DNA of 64,000 bases from the NCBI RefSeq assembly GCF_001707755.1, contig NZ_MBDL01000001.1, positions 558,001 through 622,000 on the forward strand, read 5' to 3'. Source of the DNA: Acinetobacter celticus (lineage in GTDB: Bacteria > Pseudomonadota > Gammaproteobacteria > Pseudomonadales > Moraxellaceae). Each line of letters opens with the position of its first letter. Position 1 is the stretch's first letter. The notes beneath the pieces are model-generated. The model did not search any database, was not told the origin of the DNA, and worked only from the letters and a program-made list of their open reading frames with translations. The translations under genes and the position numbers were made by a program. This document shows positions 17,207 through 26,921 of this stretch, in pieces.

Positions 17207-19150
17207 TTAGCGGTTTGGATAAACCGTTTGAATTAAGGACTCCACCACTTGTGGTTCAGCCAATGTCGACGTATCACCCAAGGTATCCAGTTCATTGGCC
17301 GCGATTTTCCTTAAAATACGACGCATGATTTTACCTGAACGCGTTTTAGGTAAAGCGGGTGCCCAATACAATGCATCTGGTGTTGCCACTGGCCCTAAAA
17401 TTTTACGCACCCATGCAATAAGCTCTGTACGTAATTCGTCCGACTCAGCGATATCCGCCTGTAAGGTCACAAAAGCACAAATCCCCTGTCCCTTAATCTC
17501 ATGTGGCATCCCCACGACAGCAGCCTCTGCAACATGTTCATGTGCCACCAAGGCACTTTCTATTTCTGCTGTGCCTAGACGATGACCCGATACATTCAAT
17601 ACATCATCGACTCGTCCAGTAATCCAATAGTAGCCATCTGCGTCACGACGCGCGCCATCCCCTGTAAAATAGGTTCCCGGATAAGTTGAAAAATAGGCTT
17701 CAATAAAGCGTTCTGGATCTCCCCAAATGGTACGCATCTGACCCGGCCATGAATCTTTAATGACCAAATTACCTTCTGCGACACCCTCTAACTCATTTCC
17801 GTCAGCATCAACAATTGCAGGCTGCACACCAAAAAAAGGTCGAGTAGCAGAGCCGGGTTTAATGTCTATGGCACCGGGTAATGGGGTAATCATGTGACCT
17901 CCCGTTTCCGTTTGCCACCATGTATCTATAACTGGGCAACGGCTTTCACCCACCACACTGTAGTACCAATTCCATGCTTCTGGGTTAATCGGCTCACCCA
18001 CTGAACCCAAGAGACGTAAACTACTGCGGTCACTTTCGCGGACAAAAGCATCTCCCTCACGCATCATCGCGCGAATAGCCGTCGGCGCTGTATAAAGGAT
18101 TGTCACATTGTGTTTATCAACAATATGTCCTGTACGCGCCCATGATGGGTATTGGGGGACTCCTTCAAACATCACGGTTGTTGTACCATTAGATAATGGC
18201 CCATACAGTACATAAGAATGTCCTGTAATCCAGCCCACATCTGCGGTACACCAAAAAACATCATCTTGTTTTAGGTCAAAGACTTCACGGAATGTACAGT
18301 TCACATAGGTTAAATAGCCCCCTGTCGTATGCAACACCCCTTTTGGCTTACCTGTTGAACCCGAGGTATACAAAATAAATAAAGGGTCTTCGGCATTCAT
18401 CGGCTCTGGTGGACAAATATCATTGACTGACATAATTTCCATGTGATACCACAAGTCCCGATTTGGCTTCATTTCAATGGGATTCCCCGTCCGATGGACA
18501 ACCATGACATGTTGAACCGTTTCAGTTCCTGTAGCAGTGAGTGCTTGATCTACATTAGCTTTGAGCAGAATAGGTTTCCCGCCGCGCATGCCTGAGTCAG
18601 CGGTAATCACCATTTTGGCTTGGCAGTCTTCAATCCGACTGGCCAATGAATCGGGTGAAAACCCTCCAAAAACAACACAATGTACCGCACCAATGCGAGC
18701 ACATGCCAACATGGCAATGGCTGCTTCGGGCACCATTGGCATATACAACACCACACGATCCCCTTTACCTATACCATTTTTCTTCAATACATTGGCAAAA
18801 CGGCAGGTTTCATCATGTAATGATTCAAAAGAAATAATTTTATGCCGTGATGAATGATCCCCTTCCCAAATAATAGCGGGTTTATGCGGATGCTCTTTTA
18901 AATAGCGGTCTAAACAATTCGCACTCACATTCAGTTCGCCATCTGCAAACCATTCGATTTTAAAGTTATCTTTGTTAAAGTTGGTATTTTTGACTTGAGT
19001 AAAAGGCTTAATCCAATCAATTTTTTGGGCTTGCTCTGCCCAAAACGCATCAGGTTGCTCGACAGATTTTTGATAGCGTTCGAAGTACTCGGCTTCAGTA
19101 ATACGCGCGGTTTTTTTAAAACTTTCAGGTACAGGATAAATTTCATTCAT
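17207..19150 (-). CDS. acs: Acetyl-CoA synthetase (acetate-CoA ligase)
   Basis: The protein has 647 aa, the normal length for Acs. The AMP-binding P-loop [11 protein letters not shown], the [10 protein letters not shown] motif, the hinge [20 protein letters not shown] and the C-terminal [11 protein letters not shown] with the regulatory acetyl-lysine are all visible. The enzyme activates acetate to acetyl-CoA through acetyl-AMP and supports growth on acetate and on substrates degraded to acetate. It has a 700-bp upstream region, most of it without genes. No acetate permease gene is adjacent. Confidence 0.97.
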   Translation of the reverse strand: MNEIYPVPESFKKTARITEAEYFERYQKSVEQPDAFWAEQAQKIDWIKPFTQVKNTNFNKDNFKIEWFADGELNVSANCLDRYLKEHPHKPAIIWEGDHSSRHKIISFESLHDETCRFANVLKKNGIGKGDRVVLYMPMVPEAAIAMLACARIGAVHCVVFGGFSPDSLASRIEDCQAKMVITADSGMRGGKPILLKANVDQALTATGTETVQHVMVVHRTGNPIEMKPNRDLWYHMEIMSVNDICPPEPMNAEDPLFILYTSGSTGKPKGVLHTTGGYLTYVNCTFREVFDLKQDDVFWCTADVGWITGHSYVLYGPLSNGTTTVMFEGVPQYPSWARTGHIVDKHNVTILYTAPTAIRAMMREGDAFVRESDRSSLRLLGSVGEPINPEAWNWYYSVVGESRCPVIDTWWQTETGGHMITPLPGAIDIKPGSATRPFFGVQPAIVDADGNELEGVAEGNLVIKDSWPGQMRTIWGDPERFIEAYFSTYPGTYFTGDGARRDADGYYWITGRVDDVLNVSGHRLGTAEIESALVAHEHVAEAAVVGMPHEIKGQGICAFVTLQADIAESDELRTELIAWVRKILGPVATPDALYWAPALPKTRSGKIMRRILRKIAANELDTLGDTSTLAEPQVVESLIQTVYPNR

Positions 19151-19848
19151 AATGCTACTTCCTTATGTTCTTCATCCCATCACGAGATGTATGCCACGTT
19201 TTTGATTTTATATTTTTTGCATAGCGCCAGTATGGCGATTATTTTTTCAGCATAACAATCATGCTTTGGTCGTATTTTAATCATTCTATTTAAAACTAGA
19301 CTTGAGGTTAAATTCAAGAATTTCCTGTCTTATTTGCGTATCTGGGTCTACAATTTACTTCTACACTAAAGCTCAAATTTCGGCGTGCGTACAATGAGGC
19401 CTCAATGACCTTCCTCCTTTGGACCGGCTTCATCGATAAAATCACCAGATTCTGCGCCATTTTTTTCATATCATCCTGTACCAGCCTCAGATCATCTACT
19501 GCCTTTTTAGTGGCCGTTTCGGATGCTTAAACTTTATTATTTGATATGCTTTTTTAAATATTACGAGCTTCTTTACTGCCATTACACTGGGCTTGTTCGG
19601 TCCTTTAACCTGAGTACCCTGCCTTTCGATCACCAATTTATCAGTGTTCTTTCAGGACTAGCGGGACTAGCTTATGTCGTATTCAGGGTGTTCCCTGTAT
19701 TTTGATCTTATCATTAGCCTTCTGAGCATTTTTAAAACAATGGGACTCATTTGTACAAAACACTTCAATTCACTGTATTTTGTTTGTTAAAACTTAGTCC
19801 ATTTTCAGGCAAAATAGCGCAAATTTTTTATTATTATTCGGAACCCTC
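19151..19848. other. Long gap between acs and mscS genes
   Basis: This region contains the promoters of the divergent acs and MscS genes. The part at about 19380-19670 reads on the minus strand like a decayed coding sequence (separate entry). I see no intact gene here. Confidence 0.5.
19381..19670 (-). pseudogene. Possible eroded coding relic
   Basis: Reading the minus strand from about 19670 down to 19387, coding-like segments occur in successive frames. First comes KNTDKLVIERQGTQVKG and about 35 further residues, then ETATKKAVDDLRLVQDDMKK, then KNGAESGDFIDEAGPKEEGH before a stop. The pieces are hydrophilic and helix-prone and join only through frameshifts. I do not recognise the family. 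A decayed gene is the best explanation, but chance open frames cannot be excluded. Confidence 0.3.
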
Positions 19849-20820
19849 GTGGCTGAAAAAGACAACGCTTTGAATGAAGTAACTCAAGGCACCACCCATC
19901 TTTTACAAGAAGCAACTGAAAAGACGGCACAAACTGTCATTGCACATACGGCAAAATATAATGATGCCTATAGCACCATCGACAAATTTGTGGATGGATT
20001 TTGGGAACGTGTTCCCTATCTATGCATTGCCTTGGTTGTATTTACCATTTTTGTTTTATTGGCAAAACTATTTAAATTTTTTGTGCGTAAAACACTGGCT
20101 GATAAAAGCTACACCAAACAAAACCTCGTTCTGGTGTTAAACCGTGTTGGTAGCTCCGCCATCATCTTTTTCGGCTTCCTGATTGCCATGGTCATTGCCA
20201 TTCCAGGCTTTACTCCCGCTCAGCTGATGAGCGCACTGGGAATTGGTTCTGTCGCTATCGGTTTTGCATTTAAAGATATTTTCCAGAACTTGCTGTCAGG
20301 TATTTTAATTTTACTGAGCGAACCTTTTAAAATTGGCGATGACATTATTGTGTCTGGTATGGAAGGCACCGTTGAAGATATTCAAATTCGCGCAACTTTT
20401 CTCCGCTCTCCAGATGGTCGTCGTATTGTTATTCCAAATGCCACCGTCTACACCAGTGCTGTGACTGTAAATACCGCTTATCCGCGTCGTCGTTGTGAGT
20501 TTGTAGTCGGAATTGGCTACGAAGATGATGTGCAAAAAGCCAAAGACGTGATTTTAAATATTTTAGACCGTGACCCGACTATTTTAAGTCAGCCCGGTTT
20601 TAGCGTAAATGTCAGCGCACTTGCAGATTTCTCGATTAACCTCACTGTACGTTGGTGGGTGAACACCTCAGAAACCAGTACGTCAGGGTCTATCAGTGAG
20701 ATTCAAGAGCGCGTTATTCACGCCTTCAATGACCAGAGCATTTCTATTCCTTACCCTGTACAAGAAGTTAAAATTTTCCGCGGTGAAACATCGCCAGTAG
20801 AAGCATCAGTGACTAAATAA
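19849..20820 (+). CDS. Small-conductance mechanosensitive channel (MscS family)
   Basis: The protein has 323 aa with a GTG start. Three membrane segments lie at about residues 58-80, 98-120 and 125-155. The third is the pore helix, with small residues (ALGIGSVAIGFAFKDIFQNLLSGILIL), as in MscS TM3. The MscS beta domain follows (FKIGDDIIVSGMEGTVEDI), then SPDGRRIVIPNATV and the alpha/beta C-terminal domain. It releases solutes on hypo-osmotic shock. The last 15 bp overlap the 3' end of the convergent rsmE gene. Confidence 0.93.
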   Translation: MAEKDNALNEVTQGTTHLLQEATEKTAQTVIAHTAKYNDAYSTIDKFVDGFWERVPYLCIALVVFTIFVLLAKLFKFFVRKTLADKSYTKQNLVLVLNRVGSSAIIFFGFLIAMVIAIPGFTPAQLMSALGIGSVAIGFAFKDIFQNLLSGILILLSEPFKIGDDIIVSGMEGTVEDIQIRATFLRSPDGRRIVIPNATVYTSAVTVNTAYPRRRCEFVVGIGYEDDVQKAKDVILNILDRDPTILSQPGFSVNVSALADFSINLTVRWWVNTSETSTSGSISEIQERVIHAFNDQSISIPYPVQEVKIFRGETSPVEASVTK

Positions 20821-21516
20821 GCGTCCCAACACATAAGGAATCACTGTTTCAGTTCGAATAATACGGTTGCCTAAGCTGACTGCTTGGCAGCCGTTTTTTA
20901 TCAGTAAATCAATCTCATAAGGAATAAAGCCCCCTTCTGGGCCAATGACCACCGTACAGCCCTGCTGAATACCTGCTGGCATTTTCATTTCAACATAAGG
21001 ATGGGCCACATAAGCCGGACAATCTGCACGGATCAGTGTGGGTAAGATATCTTCAACAAAAGGTTTAAAACGCTTATACACTTCTATTTTGGGCGCTATG
21101 GTGTCGCCTGCCTGCTCTAGTCCTAAATCGATATATTGATTCAATTGCTGTAAAAAAGGCGTTTGCCAATAACTTTTATCGACACGGTAACTGTGTAGTA
21201 AAATAATTTTTTCTACCCCGAGAGTCACGCTATCCATCACCAAGCGACGCAATACTTTCGGCCTAGGCATGGCAACAATGAGTGTCACAGGTAGTTTTTT
21301 AGGTACAGTTTCTTCATGAATCGGCTGTAGCTGAATCTGTTGTTCAGTGACTGAAAGCACTTCAGTTAAATAGCGTTTGCCTCCGCGAATCCCCACTTTA
21401 AGCGAATCCCCCACCTGTACATTGACATGGGTGCGTAAATGCTCCAACTGACGTTTGGCACTAATCATCCAAATAGGCGATTCAGTTTGACGTGGGTCTA
21501 AAAGCACAATATTCAT
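20806..21516 (-). CDS. rsmE: 16S rRNA (uracil-1498-N3)-methyltransferase
   Basis: The protein has 236 aa, a normal RsmE length. An N-terminal PUA-like domain (about 1-70) is followed by the SPOUT domain with the knot motifs VVIGPEGGFIPYEI and SLGNRIIRTETV. It methylates N3 of U1498 in 16S rRNA using S-adenosylmethionine. It is downstream of waaA in the same direction with a 31-bp gap and its 3' end overlaps the mscS gene. Confidence 0.95.
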   Translation of the reverse strand: MNIVLLDPRQTESPIWMISAKRQLEHLRTHVNVQVGDSLKVGIRGGKRYLTEVLSVTEQQIQLQPIHEETVPKKLPVTLIVAMPRPKVLRRLVMDSVTLGVEKIILLHSYRVDKSYWQTPFLQQLNQYIDLGLEQAGDTIAPKIEVYKRFKPFVEDILPTLIRADCPAYVAHPYVEMKMPAGIQQGCTVVIGPEGGFIPYEIDLLIKNGCQAVSLGNRIIRTETVIPYVLGRLFSH

Positions 21517-21547
21517 AGAAAAACCAAAAATGAAAAGCTTGAAAATA

Positions 21548-22882
21548 TCAAAGATACTGATTGATCACTTGAATATGCTTTTTAAGTGATCCAGTATTTT
21601 TCTGCATAATTTTCTGTGCACGCGCATTCACCTGTTCAGCCATTTCAGGTTTAAACACAAATTTTATCAGCTGTTCAGCCACTTGTTGCGCATCTGTGGC
21701 CACGCAAACGGCATCGACCTGTACAAACTCATCAATAATAGTTTGAAAATTAAAATAATTTGGCCCGACCACCGTCGCTACATTCAAAGCAATAGGTTCT
21801 AAAATATTATGTCCGCCACCGGGTTCATTCAGTGAACCACCAACAAAACAAGCCTGACTCAACGCCAACCACAACCACAATTCACCCATACTGTCAGCCA
21901 AATACACTTGCGTATCAGCCTGTATGTTTTGCTCTAAACTTCTGCGCTGTGTACGTAAATTCAATTTCTGTGCTTCGGCAAAAACCTCATCAAAACGTTC
22001 TGGATGACGAGGCACCACAATACACAGTAATTCAGGATGCTGTAATAAATACGGCTTTAAAACGCTAAGTAACTTTTGCTCTTCTGGGGCATGCGTACTG
22101 GCAAGGGTCATAATTTTACGGTCTGCCAGTGACCAATCTTGCTGAAGCTGTTGAGCTTGATTGATAAATTGCTCAGGGGCATGAATATCGAATTTAATAC
22201 TGCCGACGACCTGACTCTGTCGCGCATTTGCACCCAATTGAATAAAGCGCGATAACGTTGCCTGATCCTGCGCCAAGAGCTGATCTAAACCTTGCAACAT
22301 CGGGCGAGTTAAACTTGGAACTTTACTATATCCCTTAGCCGATTTTTCAGACATTCGGGCATTAATTAATAAGCACGGCACATATAACTGTTTGGCTTGA
22401 TCAATTAAATTTGGCCATAATTCAGTTTCGACCAAAGCTAAAAGTTTAGGTTGATATTTTTCAATAAATGTACGGACTAATTTTTTTTGATCGGCGGGTA
22501 AATACACCGCTTGAAATAAATGCTCATACGGTGCTTTTAAGAATAATGATTTGGCGCGTGCTTGCCCTGTCTTGGTGGTATTGGTCACCAAAACGGCATG
22601 GCCTGCTTTTAAATAATGTTCAATTAAAGGTTGGGCTGCATTGGTTTCACCGACAGAAACCACATGAAACCAAATAGCATTCGAATTTTTAACAGGTTGA
22701 AATGGCCCAAAACGCTCAAGGCATTCTTGCTGATATTGCGCTTCATTTTCCGCACGTTGCTTGATCCGCCTTTGATATACAGGCTTAAGAAGTGCAAGTG
22801 CAACGTTATACCAAAAAGGAGTGGCCAAATAATTTGCTCTGATCGAAATTCTCTCGGCAGAATATATCAGAGCATTATCCAC
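21548..22882 (-). CDS. waaA: 3-deoxy-D-manno-octulosonic acid transferase
   Basis: The protein has up to 444 aa. The N-terminus is membrane-proximal (FWYNVALALLKPVY) with the basic RRIKQR and ERFG motif. IWFHVVSVGETNAAQPLI carries the catalytic glutamate segment of Kdo transferases. The C-terminal half has PRHPERFDEV and the nucleotide-binding GGSLNEPGGHNILEP-like stretch (FVGGSLNEPGGGHNILEP). It adds Kdo from CMP-Kdo to lipid IVA at the inner membrane. The start is uncertain: the GTG at 22882 gives about 18 residues more than most family members, and no strong ribosome site is visible. Confidence 0.93.
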   Translation of the reverse strand: MDNALIYSAERISIRANYLATPFWYNVALALLKPVYQRRIKQRAENEAQYQQECLERFGPFQPVKNSNAIWFHVVSVGETNAAQPLIEHYLKAGHAVLVTNTTKTGQARAKSLFLKAPYEHLFQAVYLPADQKKLVRTFIEKYQPKLLALVETELWPNLIDQAKQLYVPCLLINARMSEKSAKGYSKVPSLTRPMLQGLDQLLAQDQATLSRFIQLGANARQSQVVGSIKFDIHAPEQFINQAQQLQQDWSLADRKIMTLASTHAPEEQKLLSVLKPYLLQHPELLCIVVPRHPERFDEVFAEAQKLNLRTQRRSLEQNIQADTQVYLADSMGELWLWLALSQACFVGGSLNEPGGGHNILEPIALNVATVVGPNYFNFQTIIDEFVQVDAVCVATDAQQVAEQLIKFVFKPEMAEQVNARAQKIMQKNTGSLKKHIQVINQYL

Positions 22883-22915
22883 ATGTTAAATGGATAATGC
22901 ATGCTAATACTCAGA

Positions 22916-24004
22916 TTAAGCGTCGATTACGCCTGCATCAGCCAGTTGTTCTAGGCTTGGATAATCAATATAACCTTCAGCGGTCTGTGAACCAATCATA
23001 TTGTCAAACACCAATTCATTCAAAGGAGCATCTGCAATCAAGCGTTCATACAAGTCTGGGTTGGCAATATAAGCCTTACCAAAAGACACGGCATCTGCTT
23101 TACCTGAATGGAGCAATTCAATTGCATCTTCACGGCTCAGTTTCATATTGGCAATATAAGGCACCCCGTTCGAACGTTCTTTCATATATTCAGAAATACT
23201 GTCATCGGCTAAATATTCACGGGTAAAAAAGAACGCAATTTGACGTTGACCAAGTTGCTCTAAAGCATAGCCAAATGTTTCACGTGGATCCACATCGCCC
23301 ATATCATGCTCATCACCACGCGGTGCTAAATGCACACCAACACGGCCCGCGCCCCACACGTCAATTAAAGCATCAACTACTTCTAATAACAAACGCGCAC
23401 GATTTTCGACCGAGCCACCATATATATCTTCACGCTGATTGGTTGAACTCTGTAAAAATTGATCAATTAAATAACCGTTGGCACCATGTAATTCCACACC
23501 ATCAAAGCCTGCATCTTTGGCACGAATCGCCGCCTGCTTAAATTGTTCAACAATGGCTTTAATTTCAGTAACTTCTAAAGCACGAGGCACGACATAATCA
23601 CGTTTTGGACGCAACAAACTCACTTGGCCTGCCTGTTGAACATTACTGGCAGAAACCGGTGTTTCACCCTGTAATAAATCTGGATGCGAGACACGACCTA
23701 CATGCCATAATTGCGCCACAATCAAACCATCTTTGGCATGTACCGCACTGGTCACGGCTTTCCAACCTTCAACTTGCGCGTCGGTAAAAAGTCCAGGGGT
23801 ATTTAAATAACCATTGGCTTCTTCAGAAATGACCGTCGCTTCAGAAATGATTAAGCCAGCACTTGCACGCTGTGCATAATGTTCAGCCATCATGAGAGTT
23901 GGTACACGATCAGCCGTCGCACGGCTACGGGTTAACGGTGCCATAATGACACGATTTTTTAAGTGTAGATCGCCAAGGATCAAAGGAGAATTTAGTTCAG
24001 CCAT
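22916..24004 (-). CDS. Alkene reductase, old yellow enzyme family (NemA-like)
   Basis: The protein has 362 aa from the ATG at 24004. FMN-binding PLILGDLHLKNRVIMAPLTR, the substrate-binding H-x-x-N (DGVELHGANGYLIDQF) and QLWHVGRVSHPD are all as in NemA/OYE. The enzyme uses NADPH to reduce activated C=C bonds and nitro-compounds such as N-ethylmaleimide. It is separated by 27 bp from an ArsR-type regulator upstream in the same direction, and is probably controlled by it in response to electrophiles. Confidence 0.93.
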   Translation of the reverse strand: MAELNSPLILGDLHLKNRVIMAPLTRSRATADRVPTLMMAEHYAQRASAGLIISEATVISEEANGYLNTPGLFTDAQVEGWKAVTSAVHAKDGLIVAQLWHVGRVSHPDLLQGETPVSASNVQQAGQVSLLRPKRDYVVPRALEVTEIKAIVEQFKQAAIRAKDAGFDGVELHGANGYLIDQFLQSSTNQREDIYGGSVENRARLLLEVVDALIDVWGAGRVGVHLAPRGDEHDMGDVDPRETFGYALEQLGQRQIAFFFTREYLADDSISEYMKERSNGVPYIANMKLSREDAIELLHSGKADAVSFGKAYIANPDLYERLIADAPLNELVFDNMIGSQTAEGYIDYPSLEQLADAGVIDA

Positions 24005-24031
24005 CGTCGTCTCTTTGCTCACCATAATGGA

Positions 24032-24331
24032 TTAAAGTGAGTTTTGTAAATAATCGATATATTGCTGAATAAGTGCTTCGTTGCGAGAAAAATATGACCA
24101 TTGACCATATTTTTCGGCTTGAATTAAACCGGCCTGTTGCAACACAGACAAATGATTAGACATGGTCGACTGCGAAACACTACCGAGCTTTTCGATATTT
24201 CCTGCACACACACCACGATTAAAGCCACCACATTGCTCTTCAGACAAAAATTGTTTGGGATGTTTCAACCATTCCAAAATCTGCCGACGAGTCGGATTTG
24301 CTAAGGCTTTAAAAATTAAATCGATATCCAT
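24032..24331 (-). CDS. ArsR family transcriptional regulator
   Basis: The protein has 99 aa, a typical small ArsR. The helix-turn-helix is FKALANPTRRQILEWL and VSQSTMSNHLSVLQQAGLI, followed by a wing (YGQWSYFSRNE). Two cysteines lie between the first helices (EEQCGGFNRGVCAG), close enough to act as a metal or electrophile sensor, but without the classic ELCVCDL site. It directly precedes an old-yellow-enzyme reductase in the same transcript, so the likely inducer is an electrophile or oxidant rather than arsenic (inference). Confidence 0.88.
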   Translation of the reverse strand: MDIDLIFKALANPTRRQILEWLKHPKQFLSEEQCGGFNRGVCAGNIEKLGSVSQSTMSNHLSVLQQAGLIQAEKYGQWSYFSRNEALIQQYIDYLQNSL

Positions 24332-24371
24332 AATTCAGACAGGTTTAATCCAATATGATAAAAAATAAACC

Positions 24372-24472
24372 ACAAAGCACTATTCAACATCTTGAGAACC
24401 AATATATCGTATTTTTACGATTTCAATATCGATTATTTTAGATATATCATCAAAATAATAATAGTGCTTTGT
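24372..24472. repeat. 13-bp inverted repeat bounding a 101-bp segment
   Basis: ACAAAGCACTATT (24372-24384) and AATAGTGCTTTGT (24460-24472) are perfect inverted copies separated by 75 bp. They flank a very AT-rich centre with several ATATC/GATAT half-sites. It lies between prfB and the ArsR gene. It could be an operator region, an mRNA structure or the termini of a small non-autonomous element. Confidence 0.7.
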
Positions 24473-24490
24473 TTTTAAATGAAATTTAAA

Positions 24491-25586
24491 TTAAAGACCT
24501 TGCTTTAAGCTGGCTTCAATAAATTTATCTAAATCGCCATCAAGTACTGCACCCGTATTTGAACTTTCAACACTGGTACGTAAGTCCTTAATGCGTGAGT
24601 CATCCAAAACATATGAACGAATTTGACTGCCCCAACCAATATCAGATTTAGTATCTTCCAGCGCTTTAGCAGCATCATTACGAATTTGCATTTCACGTTC
24701 ATACAATTTTGCACGGAGTTGTTTCCACGCATGATCACGGTTGGCATGTTGTGAACGTTGGTTTTGACACGCCACCACAATACCTGTTGGCGCATGCGTT
24801 AAACGCACCGCAGAGTCAGTTTTGTTAATGTGCTGACCACCTGCACCTGACGCGCGGTAAGTATCGGTACGAACATCCGCAGGATTAATATCAATTTCAA
24901 TATTATCATCGACTTCTGGCGATACGAACACCGCAGAGAATGAGGTATGACGACGATTACCTGAGTCAAACGGCGACTTACGGACTAGACGATGTACACC
25001 CGATTCAGTGCGTAACCAGCCATAGGCATACTCACCTTCGACACGAATGGTTGCAGATTTAATCCCTGCCACATCACCGTCTGATTCTTCCATCAATTCG
25101 GCCTTAAAGCCATGACGCTCAATCCAACGCAAATACATACGCAGTAACATTGACGCCCAATCTTGTGCTTCTGTACCGCCTGAACCCGCCTGAATTTCGA
25201 CGTAACATGGGTTCGGGTCCATTGGATTGCTAAACATGCGACGGAATTCAAGTTTTGCTAATTCTTCTTCAGCAGTGGTCAATTCAGCTTGTACATCTTC
25301 CAACAAACTTTCATCATCAGCTTCAACAGCTAAGTCTAATAGCGCTTGCGCATCTTCAAGTTGCGCCGATAAACCCTCTAAAACATTCAGTACGTTTTCA
25401 AGCTCGCCTTTTTCTTTGGCCATGGCTTGCGCACGGCTTTGGTCATTCCAAATCGTTGGATCTTCAAGCTCACGGAGAACCTCTTCTAAACGTTCTTTTT
25501 TTAGATCGTAGTCAAAGATACCCCCGTAGTGTTTGACCACGGTCGTTTAAGTCTTTTAATTGGTTTAGATAGGGATTAATTTCCAC
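24491..25586 (-). CDS. prfB: Peptide chain release factor 2, with programmed +1 frameshift
   Basis: The protein is about 364 aa. Translation begins at the GTG at 25586 ([20 protein letters not shown]), runs 24 codons to an in-frame TGA (25514-25512), and continues in the +1 frame from GAC at 25513. The RF2 signatures SPF ([14 protein letters not shown], stop-codon recognition) and GGQ ([12 protein letters not shown], peptide release) are both present. RF2 terminates at UAA and UGA. Annotation from an internal start near 25540 would lose the N-terminus. RBS GAGAG precedes the GTG. Confidence 0.97.
25511..25526 (-). promoter_or_regulatory. Programmed +1 frameshift site of prfB
   Basis: The minus-strand sequence GGGGGTATCTTTGAC has a Shine-Dalgarno-like G-run three bases before CTT TGA C. 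This is the conserved autoregulatory site: low RF2 slows reading of UGA and favours slippage of the CUU-decoding tRNA. Confidence 0.97.
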
Positions 25587-25765
25587 GTGAAATTCTCTCA
25601 AACAAAAATTTGGCTCAAATAGCCGATAATTATATCACAGACCGTTTGCGCAATTTCAGCCTGTTTACGACGCTAGAGCAATCGACACCAATACATACTT
25701 GATGAAAAATATGTTCACTCATAATAAATATTACATTTTCTTTACAATAACATCAGGTTAAATAC

Positions 25766-26599
25766 ATGAAATTATCTTTTTTTGCATTCAGTCTTCTGGC
25801 CATCTCATCTACAAGCTTTGCTTATAATGCTCAAATAGAGGCGGGTTTTACCAACTTCGAACATGACAACAATTTCATTGACTCTAACGGTCAAGCAGAT
25901 GTGACAGGCACTTATTATTTTAGTCCTGTCCTCATCAAAGGCCCTTTCAATGAAGCTACATTTTTAGGTCATAACAGCAATGTCTATGCGGATTACAGCT
26001 ATAATTATGTAGAAAGCCAAGATATTTCCATTCAGGCAGGAACCGCATCGCGCGATGTGACATCCCATCATTTCAATGCTGGCCTTGAATATTACCTAGA
26101 AAAATTTTATCTGAATGCTGAACTGGGTTTCGGCCAACTTGAAGTCGAAGATCGTTTAGCCATGCCCATTGGCACTTTAAGTAACACGGCTCAAGAAGAT
26201 ATTTATACCTACCGTGCAGTGGCAGGTTATATGCCAATGTCCAACTTATTGTTGGCTACTGGAACCTCTAGTTACCAAAGCGACCATGAAGATAATGACG
26301 ACAATCGCCTTCTCTTAAAAGCCAAATATGTGGCTCCCCTGAGTACAGGCCAATACATTAATATAGAAGCAAATGCCTTACTCGGTCATACCGACAATCT
26401 GGTTATTGCCACCGATTATTATTTTAATTCGACATTTAGCGCAGGTCTTATTTATGAAATTATAAACAATGGTCAAGATAATGCAGACCTATTCACAGTA
26501 CGCACAAAATATTTCTTTCAGCCCAATATTGCGGTTGGCGCTTCAGCTGGATTTGGTGATATGACCCTACTGAATATTAATGGCACATTGCGCTTTTAA
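25766..26599 (+). CDS. Putative porin, Omp33-36-like, paralogue 1
   Basis: The protein has 277 aa with a signal peptide cleaved after TSFA (mature YNAQIEAGFTNFEHD). It is a beta-barrel protein: alternating hydrophobic/polar strands, and a C-terminal phenylalanine after GTLRF. The pattern TYYFSPVLIKGPFNEATFLG matches that of the two following genes, so the three are paralogues. The family resembles Acinetobacter Omp33-36 (known knowledge, judged by sequence pattern). It is the most divergent of the three and has no terminator directly behind it. It probably forms a channel in the outer membrane. Confidence 0.8.
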   Translation: MKLSFFAFSLLAISSTSFAYNAQIEAGFTNFEHDNNFIDSNGQADVTGTYYFSPVLIKGPFNEATFLGHNSNVYADYSYNYVESQDISIQAGTASRDVTSHHFNAGLEYYLEKFYLNAELGFGQLEVEDRLAMPIGTLSNTAQEDIYTYRAVAGYMPMSNLLLATGTSSYQSDHEDNDDNRLLLKAKYVAPLSTGQYINIEANALLGHTDNLVIATDYYFNSTFSAGLIYEIINNGQDNADLFTVRTKYFFQPNIAVGASAGFGDMTLLNINGTLRF

Positions 26600-26921
26600 T
26601 GTAATCGAAATTCAACATTTTCTGGGTCAAATGGCATATCAACGCTAGATGTCATTTTTCTGACTGCTCATATTTGTTTCAAATTAAGACGAAAAATTAA
26701 GCAAATTTTAATAAATCCATAATATCCACACAGTTTTAATAAAACATAACATTTAAATTATTATGATTTATTTCAATTCATTACAAACCAAAACTTACAC
26801 AAAGTTACCTTAGACACATTTCTGTAACTTTCTAAAAATTGACGTGGGCATTTTTTACTCTAGACTAAAAGTTGTAACAAAAAATGTATTTATTAAACCA
26901 AGCTTCAGAGGGGTATGATCC
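26600..26921. other. Promoter region of porin paralogue 2
   Basis: This is an AT-rich gap. TTGACG at 26839-26844 and TAGACT at 26861-26866 (16-bp spacer) are a candidate promoter. AGAGGGG at about 26907-26913 is the ribosome site of the next gene. I see nothing else in it. Confidence 0.45.
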
